Positions 16,820-25,283 of a stretch of 64,000 nucleotides of DNA are shown here, in pieces. Location: positions 62,001 through 126,000 of the forward strand of contig NZ_BOOB01000015.1 in assembly GCF_016863015.1 (NCBI RefSeq). Reading direction: 5' to 3'. The stretch's first letter is position 1. Every line of letters begins with the position of its first letter. The position numbers were made by a program, and so were the translations under genes. The DNA is from Microbispora amethystogenes. GTDB lineage: Bacteria > Actinomycetota > Actinomycetes > Streptosporangiales > Streptosporangiaceae. The notes beneath the pieces are model-generated. The model worked only from the letters and a program-made list of their open reading frames with translations, made no database searches and was not told where the DNA came from.

Positions 16820-17952
16820 TGCTCTGCTACCTGAACCCGTTCACCGGGCTCGCGGGCGACATGCTGCTCGGCGCGCTGCTCGACGCCGGCGCCTCGCTCG
16901 ACGCCGTACGGCGGGCGGTCGCCGCGACCGGCCTGACCGGCTGGCGGCTCGACGCCGAGCGGGTGCGCACCGGCGCGCTGACCGCCACCCGGGCGCTGGT
17001 GACGGTGGACGACGACGCCACCGAGCGCCGCGCCGCCGAACTGCTCGCGATGGCGGCCCGCGCCGGGCTGCCGGTCGCAGAGGCCGCGCTGACCGCGATC
17101 GCCGAGGCCGAGGCGGCGCTGCACGGCGAGCCGGTCGCCGAGGTGCACCTGCACGAGCTCGGCGGGCACGACACGCTGGTCGACATCGTCGGCTGCGCGG
17201 CGGCGCTGCGCGACCTCGGCGTGACGCGCGTGCACTGCGCGCCGCTGCCCCTGGGCGCCGGAGTCGTCCACACGCGGCACGGCGTGCTGCCCGTCCCGGC
17301 CCCCGCCACGCTCGCCCTGCTGAAGGGGGCGCGGGTGCGGGGCGGGGAGGCGGGGGAGGCGGTCACCCCGACCGGAGCGGCCCTGCTGGGCGCCGCGGGC
17401 ACGACGTACGGCCCGGCTCCGGAGATGGTGCTGCGCTCCACCGGGTACGGCGCGGGCGGGCGCGTGCTGCCCGACCGGCCCAACGTCACCGTCGCCATGG
17501 TCGGTGAGCCCGTGGCCGAGCCGGAACCGGTGACGGGGCCCGGCCGCCAGGTCGTCCTGTCGACGAACCTCGACGACGTGACGGGCGAGGTGCTCGGGCA
17601 CGTCGTCGAGCGCGCCCTGGCGGCGGGCGCGGCCGACGCGTGGGTCACCCCCGCCGTGATGAAGAAGGGCCGCCCCGCGCACGTCCTGCACGTGCTCACG
17701 CCCCCCGAGCTGGCCGGCGAGCTGCAGCACCTGGTCCTCGCCGAGACGGGCAGCCTGGGCCTGCGGCGCAGCGTGGTCGAGAAGGTCGCACTGCCCCGGC
17801 ACTTCGAGACCGTGCGCCTGCACGGCCGGGACGTGCGGATGAAGCACGGGCCGTGGGGGGTCAAGCCCGAGTACGACGATCTCGCCGCGCTGGCCGAGGC
17901 CACCGGCAAACCACTGAGGGAACTGGCACGAGAGGCCTACGACGCACTGTGA
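16819..17952 (+). CDS. larC: LarC, nickel insertion protein (cyclometallase)
   Basis: A 377-residue LarC in one uninterrupted frame, starting MLCYLNPFTGLAGDMLLGALLDAG. The mid-segment GEPVAEVHLHELGGHDTLVDIVG provides candidate metal-binding His residues, and the C-terminal half has STNLDDVTGEVLGHV and VKPEYDDL. LarC inserts nickel into the sulfurated nucleotide in a CTP-dependent reaction. In Lactiplantibacillus the gene is split and joined by frameshifting; here no frameshift is needed. With larA, larB and the divergent larE this completes the cofactor pathway. The stop overlaps the lactonase start. Confidence 0.92.
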
Positions 17953-18884
17953 CCGCTTCTGAGATAGCTCCTGAGACCGCTCCTGAGCCCGCCGCGGCGG
18001 CCGTTCCCGCCACCGCTGCCGGGACGTCCGCCGCCCGGATCGACGCCCACCACCACCTGTGGGACCTGTCCCGGCGCCCGCAGACGTGGCTGGAGCCCCC
18101 GCGGATGGCTCCGATCCACCGCGACTTCACCGTCGCCGACTACGCGGCGGCCGCGGACGGGGCGGGCGTCGGCCGGTCCGTCCTCGTCCAGGTCCTGCCC
18201 GACGCCGACGAGACGCGCGAGTTCCTCGCGCTGGCGGTGGCATCGCGGACCGTCGCCGGGGTGGTGGGATGGGCCGACCTGACCCGGCCCGATCTCGCCG
18301 CCGAGCTCGCCGACCTGGCCGCCTCGCCCGGCGGCGGCCTGCTGCGCGGGATCCGCCACCTGGTGCAGGGCGAGGCCGATCCGCGCTGGCTCGCCAGGGA
18401 CGACGTGCGCGCGGGACTGCGGGAGGTGGCGGCGGCCGGGCTCGTCTACGACCTGCTCGTCGTGCCGCACCAGCTGCCCGCCGCGATCGAGACCGTGCGC
18501 GCCCTCCCGGAGCTGAGCTTCGTCCTGGACCACCTGGCGAAACCACCGGTCGCGACCGGAGAGATCGAGCCCTGGGCGGGGCTCGTCCGCGAGCTCGCCG
18601 CCGAGCCCAACGTGACGGCCAAGCTCTCCGGCCTCATCACCGAGGCGGTCTGGGACGACTGGGACGCCGCCGCCCTGCGGCCGTACGTCGACGTGGCGCT
18701 CGACGCCTTCGGCCCCGGCCGCCTGATGTTCGGCTCCGACTGGCCGGTCTGCCTCCTCGCCGGCTCCCTTTCCCGCTGGTCCGAGACCGTCTCGGCGCTG
18801 CTCGCGGACGCCGGGCTGCCGGACGCCGAGCGCGAGGCCGTCTTCCGGGGTACGGCGACTCGGGTCTACGGCTTGAAGGACTGA
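17949..18884 (+). CDS. Amidohydrolase-family lactonase, likely L-fuconolactonase
   Basis: A 311-residue COG3618-type amidohydrolase. The GTG at 17949 overlaps the larC stop. An Ala/Pro/Glu-rich leader of about 30 residues precedes the metal-binding IDAHHHLWDL. Later landmarks are LLRGIRHLVQGE, FVLDHLAKPPV and LMFGSDWPVC. Family members hydrolyse sugar lactones such as L-fucono-1,5-lactone and L-rhamnono-lactone. Here it would open the lactone made by the aldo/keto reductase and feed the divergently encoded fuconate dehydratase. It is the last gene of the eight-gene operon. Confidence 0.87.
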   Translation: MTASEIAPETAPEPAAAAVPATAAGTSAARIDAHHHLWDLSRRPQTWLEPPRMAPIHRDFTVADYAAAADGAGVGRSVLVQVLPDADETREFLALAVASRTVAGVVGWADLTRPDLAAELADLAASPGGGLLRGIRHLVQGEADPRWLARDDVRAGLREVAAAGLVYDLLVVPHQLPAAIETVRALPELSFVLDHLAKPPVATGEIEPWAGLVRELAAEPNVTAKLSGLITEAVWDDWDAAALRPYVDVALDAFGPGRLMFGSDWPVCLLAGSLSRWSETVSALLADAGLPDAEREAVFRGTATRVYGLKD

Positions 18885-18928
18885 GCGACAGAGCCTATAC
18901 ATCCCATGATAGATGTGTATGACACATC
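18873..18928 (+). promoter_or_regulatory. Promoter-like sequence with operator at the end of the fucose operon
   Basis: TTGAAG (18873-18878) and TATACA (18896-18901) are 17 bases apart, and ACATCCCATG (18899-18908) overlaps the -10. It is followed by GATGTGT-ATG-ACACATC (18912-18928), a 7-bp inverted repeat. A further palindrome with half-site GGGCACA lies at 18949-18964. No convincing coding region follows before the hairpin at 19008-19045. Confidence 0.5.
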
Positions 18929-19007
18929 GGAGGGGTGAGGTAAGCCTCGGGCACACATGTGCCCAGAAGGTGGGAGATGTACGTTTCACGGCTCTCGCGG
19001 CCGTGTC

Positions 19008-19045
19008 CACGGGCCCGCCGGGACCTCCGGCCCGGCGGGCCCGTG
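19008..19045 (+). terminator. Perfect 15-bp terminator-like hairpin
   Basis: The arms CACGGGCCCGCCGGG (19008-19022) and its exact complement (19031-19045) flank an 8-base loop. No T-run follows, as is usual for actinomycete terminators. It would end the fucose operon and any transcript from the promoter at 18873-18901. Confidence 0.7.
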
Positions 19046-19161
19046 CTGTAGGGGCTCTCTGACGAGGGACGATGTCCGCCGCCGTGGTGCGCGCTCCCTC
19101 TGCCGGGCGTGGCGGCCACGCGCCGCGCGCCGCCGTCCCCGGTCCGCCGCAGTGCGGTCGC

Positions 19162-19214
19162 TTGACGGTGGAAACGGTGGTTCGTACTGTCCGCCTACCA
19201 GATACATCCCATGT
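19162..19214 (+). promoter_or_regulatory. Strong promoter with ACATCCCATG operator
   Basis: TTGACG (19162-19167), 17 bases, and TACTGT (19185-19190) form a good promoter; the same -10 is used by the divergent dehydratase promoter. ACATCCCATGT (19204-19214) lies about where the transcript would start. A strong terminator follows at 19312-19351, so the transcript would be roughly 150 bases unless read-through continues into the binding-protein gene at 19609. Confidence 0.6.
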
Positions 19215-19311
19215 CTCCGGCAGGCACTCCTCGGCGGCGGCCCCGCCACCACCCCGAAGGTTCTCGGGAGCCGCACCATCGGCATCCGCTGACACCGGCG
19301 CGCGCCGGACC

Positions 19312-19351
19312 GGCGCCCGTCCACCCGGCCTCGGCCGGGCGGACGGGCGCC
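19312..19351 (+). terminator. Long GC-rich terminator hairpin
   Basis: Arms 19312-19330 and 19333-19351 (each 19 bases, outer part GGCGCCCGTCC) pair with a single A-C mismatch. It lies downstream of the promoter at 19162-19190 and upstream of the next operon, so it could terminate a small RNA or attenuate a long leader. Apart from the elements listed, the gene-free stretch 18885-19608 shows only short, poorly supported open frames. Confidence 0.75.
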
Positions 19352-19378
19352 TTCATGTGTTGATCCCACGTTTCTTGA

Positions 19379-19456
19379 TTGTTACCGCGGGCAACAAACG
19401 TTACCGTCCTGTGTCTTTCACCACCTGGGCTTTGGGCTTACGTTGTCTCAAACAAC
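19379..19456 (+). promoter_or_regulatory. Paired inverted repeats upstream of the xylose-type transporter
   Basis: TTGTT-N9-AACAA (19379-19397) and GTTGT-N5-ACAAC (19442-19456) share TTGT/ACAA half-sites in an otherwise more AT-rich stretch. They are candidate operators for the ROK regulator encoded at the end of this operon. A weak promoter may overlap (TTGGGC 19432-19437 and AACATT 19454-19459). Confidence 0.4.
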
Positions 19457-19608
19457 ATTCCCTGGAGCGGTGAACGCCGTGACCCGGCCACTGCCGTACC
19501 GGGTGGCCGGAGCGCCTCGACCCCGAAGGATCTGCGAAGACGTCGGGACGGCGCGGGCTCGGCCGCACCCCCTCATAGACCCCCAGTCAGAGAAAGGACC
19601 CACGCATC

Positions 19609-20733
19609 ATGCGCAAGGGGATCCTCAGCATCGGCGCCGCCGCCGCGGCGCTCACCCTCGGTCTCACCGCCTGCGGGGGCGAGAGCGGTGACACCTCCGC
19701 CGATAGCGGCTCCAGCGCCGCGCCCTCCGCTGCGGGCGACGCCAAGGCCGGCAAGATCGGCGTCATCCTCCCGGACAGCAAGTCCTCCGCCCGGTGGGAG
19801 ACCGCCGACCGCAAGTACCTGGAGGAGGCCTTCAAGACGGCGGGTGTCCAGTACGACATCCAGAACGCGCAGGGCGACAAGTCCGCCTTCCAGACGATCG
19901 CCGACCAGATGATCACCAACGGCGCGACCGTCCTGATGATCGTCAACCTCGACAGCGGCACCGGCAAGGCCGTGCTCGACAAGGCCAAGTCGCAGGGCGT
20001 CGCCACGATCGACTACGACCGCCTTACGCTGGGCGGCAGCGCGGCCTATTACGTGTCGTTCGACAACAACAAGGTCGGCCAGCTGCAGGGCGAGGGCCTG
20101 GTCAAGTGCCTGACCGACAAGAAGGCCGACAAGCCGATCATCGCGGAGCTGAACGGCTCGCCGACCGACAACAACGCCACGCTGTTCAAGGAGGGCTACG
20201 ACAGCGTCCTCAAGCCGAAGTACGACTCGGGCGACTACAAGAAGGGCCCGGACCAGTCGGTTCCGGACTGGGACAACACCCAGGCCGGCACGATCTTCGA
20301 GCAGATGCTGACCCAGGAGCCGAAGATCGCGGGTGTCCTCTCCGCCAACGACGGTCTCGGCAACGCCGCGATCTCGGTGCTGAAGAAGCAGAACCTGAAC
20401 GGCAAGGTCCCGGTCACCGGCCAGGACGCGACCGTGCAGGGCCTGCAGAACATCCTCGCCGGCGACCAGTGCATGACGGTCTACAAGGCCATCAAGAAGG
20501 AGGCCGACGCCGCCTCCCAGCTGGCCATCGGCCTCGCCAAGGGTGAGCAGCCCTCGGTGAGCGGCTCCGTCAAGGACCCGGAGGGCAACCGGGACGTGCC
20601 GTCGGTGCTGCTGGACCCGCAGGCCATCTACTTCGACAACGTCAAGGACGTCGTCAACGACGGCTTCGTGACCAAGGACGAGCTGTGCACCGGCGAGTTC
20701 GCCGACAAGTGCAAAGAGGCCGGCATCAGCTAA
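19609..20733 (+). CDS. Xylose-type sugar ABC transporter substrate-binding lipoprotein
   Basis: A 374-residue binding protein. Basic start, hydrophobic core and lipobox LTAC with Cys22 mark a lipoprotein; GAGAAAGGA lies upstream of the ATG. The mature protein resembles XylF: VILPDSKSSARWETADRKYL, IDYDRL and YYVSFDNNKVGQLQGEGLV follow the XylF pattern. Three more Cys occur in the C-terminal half, including KCL near residue 166 and the last 25 residues. D-xylose is the likely ligand from similarity, supported by the ROK regulator at the end of the operon. Confidence 0.87.
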   Translation: MRKGILSIGAAAAALTLGLTACGGESGDTSADSGSSAAPSAAGDAKAGKIGVILPDSKSSARWETADRKYLEEAFKTAGVQYDIQNAQGDKSAFQTIADQMITNGATVLMIVNLDSGTGKAVLDKAKSQGVATIDYDRLTLGGSAAYYVSFDNNKVGQLQGEGLVKCLTDKKADKPIIAELNGSPTDNNATLFKEGYDSVLKPKYDSGDYKKGPDQSVPDWDNTQAGTIFEQMLTQEPKIAGVLSANDGLGNAAISVLKKQNLNGKVPVTGQDATVQGLQNILAGDQCMTVYKAIKKEADAASQLAIGLAKGEQPSVSGSVKDPEGNRDVPSVLLDPQAIYFDNVKDVVNDGFVTKDELCTGEFADKCKEAGIS

Positions 20734-20806
20734 TCGACCCCACCCACCGGGTGCGTACGGCGACGCGAACCCCTGAGGGGTGACCAGCTGAGCCGCGACG
20801 AGCACC

Positions 20807-20839
20807 GTGCGGGGCGCCCCACCCCGGGGCGCCCCGCAC
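20807..20839 (+). terminator. Intra-operon hairpin between binding-protein and ATPase genes
   Basis: A perfect 14-bp stem, GTGCGGGGCGCCCC (20807-20820) and its complement (20826-20839), has a 5-base loop. It lies between the binding-protein stop and the ATPase start. Such elements usually allow higher expression of the binding protein by partial termination or 3-prime-end protection. A small ACCCC-TGA-GGGGT hairpin precedes it. Confidence 0.6.
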
Positions 20840-20910
20840 CGCCCGGAGCGACGAGAGGCGGCCCGGAGGACGGCGCCGTGACGGCCCATCGATCTACGGA
20901 GTAGCCCATC

Positions 20911-21687
20911 GTGTCCCAGGGACCGATCCTGGAACTGCGCGGCATCAACAAGAGCTTCGGCCCCGTGCAGGTCCTTCACGACGTCGCCTTCTCGGTCCAT
21001 CCGGGAGAGGTGACCGCACTGGTCGGCGACAACGGCGCCGGCAAGTCAACGCTGGTCAAGTGCATCGGCGGAATCCACCCGATCGATTCGGGCGAGTACC
21101 TCTTCGAGGGCGAGCGGGTCCACGTGAGCGGGCCCAGGGACGCCGCGGAGCTCGGTGTCGAGATCGTCTACCAGGACCTCGCGCTCTGCGACAACCTCGA
21201 CATCGTGCAGAACATGTTCCTGGGCCGCGAGCGCAAGAGCGGGCTGGTCCTGGACGAGGACACGATGGAGGAGATGGCGGCCAAGACCCTGGCCGGGCTC
21301 TCCGTACGGACCGTGAAGTCGCTGCGCCAGCACGTCTCCAGCCTCTCCGGCGGCCAGCGGCAGACGGTGGCGATCGCCAAGGCCGTGCTGTGGAACAGCA
21401 AGGTCGTCATCCTCGACGAGCCGACCGCCGCCCTCGGCGTGGCGCAGACCGCCCAGGTGCTGGAGCTGGTCCGCCGCCTGGCCGACAGGGGCCTCGCGGT
21501 GGTGCTCATCTCGCACAACATGAACGACGTCTTCGCCGTGTCCGACCGGATCGCGGCGCTCTACCTGGGACGGATGGCGGCCCAGGTGAAGGCCTCCGAG
21601 GTCACCCACTCGCAGGTCGTGGAACTCATCACCTCCGGGCGCAGCGGGGAGCTCGGCATCGGGAACGGCATCGGAGCGGCATCATGA
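20911..21687 (+). CDS. Sugar ABC transporter ATP-binding protein (single ATPase domain)
   Basis: A 258-residue ATPase starting at GTG 20911. Walker A is GDNGAGKST, the signature is LSGGQRQ, and Walker B is VVILDEPTAALG. It is about half the length of the tandem-domain XylG/RbsA proteins and of the ATPase at 1314-2885, so the active form should be a homodimer. Single-domain versions are known in actinomycete and FrcA-type systems. It is coupled to the permease by an ATGA overlap. Confidence 0.9.
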   Translation: MSQGPILELRGINKSFGPVQVLHDVAFSVHPGEVTALVGDNGAGKSTLVKCIGGIHPIDSGEYLFEGERVHVSGPRDAAELGVEIVYQDLALCDNLDIVQNMFLGRERKSGLVLDEDTMEEMAAKTLAGLSVRTVKSLRQHVSSLSGGQRQTVAIAKAVLWNSKVVILDEPTAALGVAQTAQVLELVRRLADRGLAVVLISHNMNDVFAVSDRIAALYLGRMAAQVKASEVTHSQVVELITSGRSGELGIGNGIGAAS

Positions 21688-22925
21688 CAACCGAAACGCT
21701 CCCCAAGCAGGAGAACGCCGACTCCGCGATCGGCTCGCACGTCAAGGGCTATATCGAGCGGGTGCGCGGCGGTGAGCTGGGCGCGCTCCCCGCCGTCTTC
21801 GGTCTCATCATCCTGTGCGTGGTCTTCGCGGTCCTGCGGCCGTCGTTCCTGTCCGCGCTGAACTTCGCCAACCTGTTCACCCAGGGCGCGGCGGTCGCCG
21901 TCATCGCCATGGGCCTGATCTTCGTGCTGCTCCTCGGCGAGATCGACCTGTCCGCGGGCTTCGCGAGCGGCGTCTGCGCGGCGGTGCTCGCCGTGCTGCT
22001 GACCTTCCAGGGCTGGCCCTGGTACCTCGCGGTCCTCACCGCGATGGTCACCGGCGCGGTCATCGGCCTGGTCCTCGGGTCGCTGGTGGCCAAGCTCGGC
22101 ATCCCGTCCTTCGTGGTCACCCTGGCCGCGTTCCTCGCCTTCCAGGGCGTCGTGCTGCTGCTGGTGAAGAACGGCACCAACATCTCGATCCGCGACGAGA
22201 CCGTCCTCGCGATCGCCAACAAGAACGTGCCGCCGGCCGCCGGCTGGATCGCCACCGCCGTGGGCGTCGCCGCCTACGCCGCCCTCCAGCTCGTGCAGGC
22301 GCGCCGCCGGGCCGCGCGCGGCCTGGTCGCCGCGCCCATGGCGGTGATCGCCGCCCGCGTCGCGGCGCTCGCCGTCATCGCGGGCGCCGCGGTGTACATG
22401 CTCAACCTGGAGCGCAGCCGCACGGCCATCGTGTCGCTCAAGGGCGTGCCGATCGTCGTGCCGCTGATCGTGATCCTGCTGATCATCTGGACCTTCGTGC
22501 TGCGGCGCACGGCGTACGGCCGGCACATCTACGCCGTCGGCGGCAACGCCGAGGCCGCCCGCCGGGCCGGCATCAACGTCGACCGCATCCGCATCTCCGC
22601 CTTCGTCATCTGCTCCTTCATGGCGTCGATCGGCGGCATCATCGCGGCGTCCCGGGCCAACTCGGTCGACCCCAACACGGGCGGCAGCAACGTGCTGCTG
22701 TTCGCGGTGGGCGCGGCCGTCATCGGCGGCACCAGCCTCTTCGGCGGCAAGGGCCGGGCGCTCGACGCGGTGCTCGGCGGCGCGGTGGTCGCGGTCATCG
22801 AGAACGGCATGGGCCTCATGGGCTACAGCGCCGGCGTCAAGTTCGTCGTGACCGGCTCGGTCCTCCTGCTCGCCGCGGGCGTGGACGCGCTGTCACGCAA
22901 GCGCTCGGCGGCGACCGGCCGCTGA
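21684..22925 (+). CDS. Xylose-type sugar ABC transporter permease
   Basis: A 413-residue multi-helix permease starting at ATG 21684, which overlaps the ATPase stop. At over 400 residues it is XylH-like; RbsC-type permeases are nearer 320. Landmarks are GLIFVLLLGEIDLSAGFASGV, the central Arg-rich cytoplasmic loop QARRRAARG, and RTAYGRHIYAVGGNAEAARRAGI. It forms the channel for the XylF-like lipoprotein. An 8-bp stem-loop follows the gene. Confidence 0.9.
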   Translation: MTTETLPKQENADSAIGSHVKGYIERVRGGELGALPAVFGLIILCVVFAVLRPSFLSALNFANLFTQGAAVAVIAMGLIFVLLLGEIDLSAGFASGVCAAVLAVLLTFQGWPWYLAVLTAMVTGAVIGLVLGSLVAKLGIPSFVVTLAAFLAFQGVVLLLVKNGTNISIRDETVLAIANKNVPPAAGWIATAVGVAAYAALQLVQARRRAARGLVAAPMAVIAARVAALAVIAGAAVYMLNLERSRTAIVSLKGVPIVVPLIVILLIIWTFVLRRTAYGRHIYAVGGNAEAARRAGINVDRIRISAFVICSFMASIGGIIAASRANSVDPNTGGSNVLLFAVGAAVIGGTSLFGGKGRALDAVLGGAVVAVIENGMGLMGYSAGVKFVVTGSVLLLAAGVDALSRKRSAATGR

Positions 22926-22955
22926 CAGGGCGGGCTCCGCTCTCCGATCCATCCC

Positions 22956-22975
22956 CAGAGGCCCTCCGGCCTCTG
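22956..22975 (+). terminator. Short stem-loop after the permease
   Basis: CAGAGGCC (22956-22963) and GGCCTCTG (22968-22975) form an 8-bp stem with a CTCC loop. It may separate the transporter from the ROK regulator, or only attenuate. Confidence 0.45.
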
Positions 22976-23007
22976 CCCACCCCCCACGGAAGTCCGAGGC
23001 TGTTCCG

Positions 23008-24216
23008 ATGATGCGCGCAGGTCCCTCACAGGAGGAGATCCGCAAGCACAACCTCGGGACGCTGCTGCGGCACGTCCACGTGGGAGGGCCGACCTCGCGG
23101 GCCGAGCTGACCTCGCTGATGGGGCTCAACCGCAGCACCATCATGGCGCTGACGGCCGATCTCACGGCGGCCGGGCTCGTCCGGGAGGAGCTGCCCAGGG
23201 ACACCGGAAGGGCGGGGCGGCCGTCGCTGGTCGTCCGGCCGGAGACCGCCCGCGTCTACGTGCTCGCCTTCGACGTGGGCGTGGACCGGCTGGCCGCCGC
23301 CCGCATCGGCCTCGGCGGCGTGGTCCTCGACCGGCGGGAGACCAGGCGGGAGCGCGGGCCGTTCGACCTGGCGCAGGTCGCGGGCACCCTGGCGGGCTTC
23401 GCCCGGCAGATGCGGCGCAGAACGCGGGAGGACACGATCTGCGTCGGCGCGGCGGCGGGCGTCTCCGGCGTGGTCCGCCGTTCCGACGGAGTGGTCAGGC
23501 TCGGGCCGAACATCGGCGCGGTGGAGACACCGCTGCGCGAGGAGCTGACCCGGCGCCTCGCGCTCGGCATGCCGGTGGCGGTGGGCAACGAGGCGAACCT
23601 CGGCGCGCTCGCCGAGCACACCCGCGGGATCGGGATCGGCTGCCGGGACCTCGTCTACCTGCACGGCGACGTGGGCATCGGCGGCGGCATCATCGTGAAC
23701 GGCCAGCTTCTCGGCGGGCACGGCGGCTATGGCGGCGAGGTGGGCCACATGGTGGTCAACCCCGACGGCCGCCGGTGCGGCTGCGGCTCCCGCGGCTGCC
23801 TGGAGGCCGAGGTGGGGGAGCCCGCCCTGATGGAGCACGCCGGCCGGTACGGCGAGATGATCGGCAGAGACGCGGTCCGGGCCGTGGTCGACGCGGCCGA
23901 CCGGGGCGACGTGCGGGCCCAGGAGGCCCTCGCCCACGTGGGCGGCTGGCTCGGCATCGGCGTCGCCAACCTCGTGAACGTCTTCAACCCCGAGATGGTC
24001 GTCTTCGGCGGCATCCTCAGGGAGATCTACCTCGGCTCGGCGGCCCAGGTGCGCAGCCGGATCGCCACCGGGACGCTGTCGGCGGCGCGGGAGCGGCTGC
24101 GGCTGCGCACCACGGCGCTCGGCGACGACGCGACGCTGATGGGGGCCGCCGAACTGGCCTTCACGCAGGTGCTCGCCGACCCCCTTGAGGCGCTGTCCCG
24201 CCTCGGCCCCGCCTGA
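23008..24216 (+). CDS. ROK-family transcriptional regulator
   Basis: A 402-residue ROK regulator: an N-terminal winged helix-turn-helix (EEIRKHNLGTLLRHVHVGGPTSRAEL onward, about residues 8-75) is joined to a sugar-kinase-like ROK domain. The zinc-binding CGCGSRGCLE motif lies near residue 255, with the GGYGGEVGHM sequence just before it. ROK regulators of this layout (XylR/NagC type) bind sugars or sugar phosphates. Position after a XylFGH-like transporter points to control of that operon. It ends 23 bases from a convergent gene. Confidence 0.9.
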   Translation: MMRAGPSQEEIRKHNLGTLLRHVHVGGPTSRAELTSLMGLNRSTIMALTADLTAAGLVREELPRDTGRAGRPSLVVRPETARVYVLAFDVGVDRLAAARIGLGGVVLDRRETRRERGPFDLAQVAGTLAGFARQMRRRTREDTICVGAAAGVSGVVRRSDGVVRLGPNIGAVETPLREELTRRLALGMPVAVGNEANLGALAEHTRGIGIGCRDLVYLHGDVGIGGGIIVNGQLLGGHGGYGGEVGHMVVNPDGRRCGCGSRGCLEAEVGEPALMEHAGRYGEMIGRDAVRAVVDAADRGDVRAQEALAHVGGWLGIGVANLVNVFNPEMVVFGGILREIYLGSAAQVRSRIATGTLSAARERLRLRTTALGDDATLMGAAELAFTQVLADPLEALSRLGPA

Positions 24217-24239
24217 GGGACCTGTCGGGCGGGGAACTG

Positions 24240-25046
24240 TCAGGCGGTCGTGCGGGCGGGGGCGCTGAAGGTGTCGCACGCCTTCGGGCCGTTGCCGTAC
24301 CAGCCACGCTTGAGCCAGTAGCGGATGCTCCGGGCCTTGCCGTGCGCGGCGTCGCCGGTGATCCAGTCGAGCTGCTCCTCGAAGTCGAACTCGTCACGGC
24401 CGAGGGAGTGCCACACGCTGCCGATGAAGGCGCCGGAGAAGCACTCGGCCTGGAGCTCGACGCGGCGGGTGAGGTCGTAGGCCCGCTTCTTGCTCACCGT
24501 GCGGTAGCGCCGGTAGACCTCCGGCAGGATGCCGGCGCGGTCCTGCGCGTAGTGGCCGTACTCGTGGGCGATGACCGTGAACAGGTTGAACTCGGTGGGG
24601 TCGGACAGCTGCGACTTGTACAGCAGGATCCACATGGTGTCGTTCTTGGGGCAGTACAGGCCCGCGGCGTAGCCCGCGGGGTACTTGCCGCAGCCCGTCG
24701 GCACGCTCTTGGTGATGTAGCGCACCTTCGGCGGGGAGAACCTCAGCCCGGCCTGCCGGAACTCCTCGGTCCACGACTTGTTGAGGCAGTCGAGCAGATG
24801 GTCGAGGTAGACCCGGTAGGTGTCCAGGTCGTCGGGGCGGCGGGACAGCTCCGAGCACTCGGGGAAGTCGAACTCGCCCGTCTTGTACAGGGGGTTGGCC
24901 GTCAGCGCGGCCTGGCCCATGGGCATGGGCCGGGCGGCCTTGCCCGGGGCGGCGCCCGCCGGGCCGGCGAGGGAGAGGACGGTGGCCGCCGCCGTGGCCG
25001 CAGTCGTGACAGTGACGGCGGCAGCGCGGAGGCTTATGCGAATCAT
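24240..25046 (-). CDS. Secreted neutral zinc metallopeptidase-like protein
   Basis: A 268-residue protein with an N-terminal signal peptide ending near GPAGAAPGKA (about residue 35). HEYGH at residues 161-165 is a zincin HExxH motif within FTVIAHEYGHYAQDRAG. The rest resembles putative neutral zinc metallopeptidases of actinobacteria (Zn_peptidase-like). Five Cys in the mature part (for example CSELS, LLDCLN, GCGKYPAGYAAGLYC, ECFSG) suggest disulfides. The natural substrate is unknown. Confidence 0.8.
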   Translation of the reverse strand: MIRISLRAAAVTVTTAATAAATVLSLAGPAGAAPGKAARPMPMGQAALTANPLYKTGEFDFPECSELSRRPDDLDTYRVYLDHLLDCLNKSWTEEFRQAGLRFSPPKVRYITKSVPTGCGKYPAGYAAGLYCPKNDTMWILLYKSQLSDPTEFNLFTVIAHEYGHYAQDRAGILPEVYRRYRTVSKKRAYDLTRRVELQAECFSGAFIGSVWHSLGRDEFDFEEQLDWITGDAAHGKARSIRYWLKRGWYGNGPKACDTFSAPARTTA

Positions 25047-25220
25047 GAGTGGGCATCCCCAGCGGACAGAGAAACAGGGTCACAGAAGGTGGCGAGGGGC
25101 TCGAACGCCTCAAAGCGGACTCCCTCGCAAGATCTTGAGAGTAGGGCAGGAGGCGGCGACGGGTAAAGCGGAATAGATGTCGTTACGGAGAAGGTCTGTG
25201 GAGGTTCAGTGCGACCCCTG

Positions 25221-25249
25221 GTAACACCCGGCCTCCGTCGAACTAGACT
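25221..25249 (+). promoter_or_regulatory. Probable dxs promoter
   Basis: GTAACA (25221-25226), 17 bases and TAGACT (25244-25249) resemble a primary sigma-factor promoter, 35 bases before the dxs start. The remainder of the 237-base gap shows no other clear element. Confidence 0.45.
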
Positions 25250-25283
25250 CGATCCGTTCGATGGCGAGCGGGAAGGATGCACG

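Noticed and set aside
18957-19912. Several open frames in and after the gene-free stretch behind the lactonase, including frames at 18957-19292, 19072-19473 and 19379-19912
   Set aside because: They run through terminator hairpins, have Arg/Pro-rich translations and no convincing ribosome binding site; the last one overlaps a well-supported binding-protein gene.
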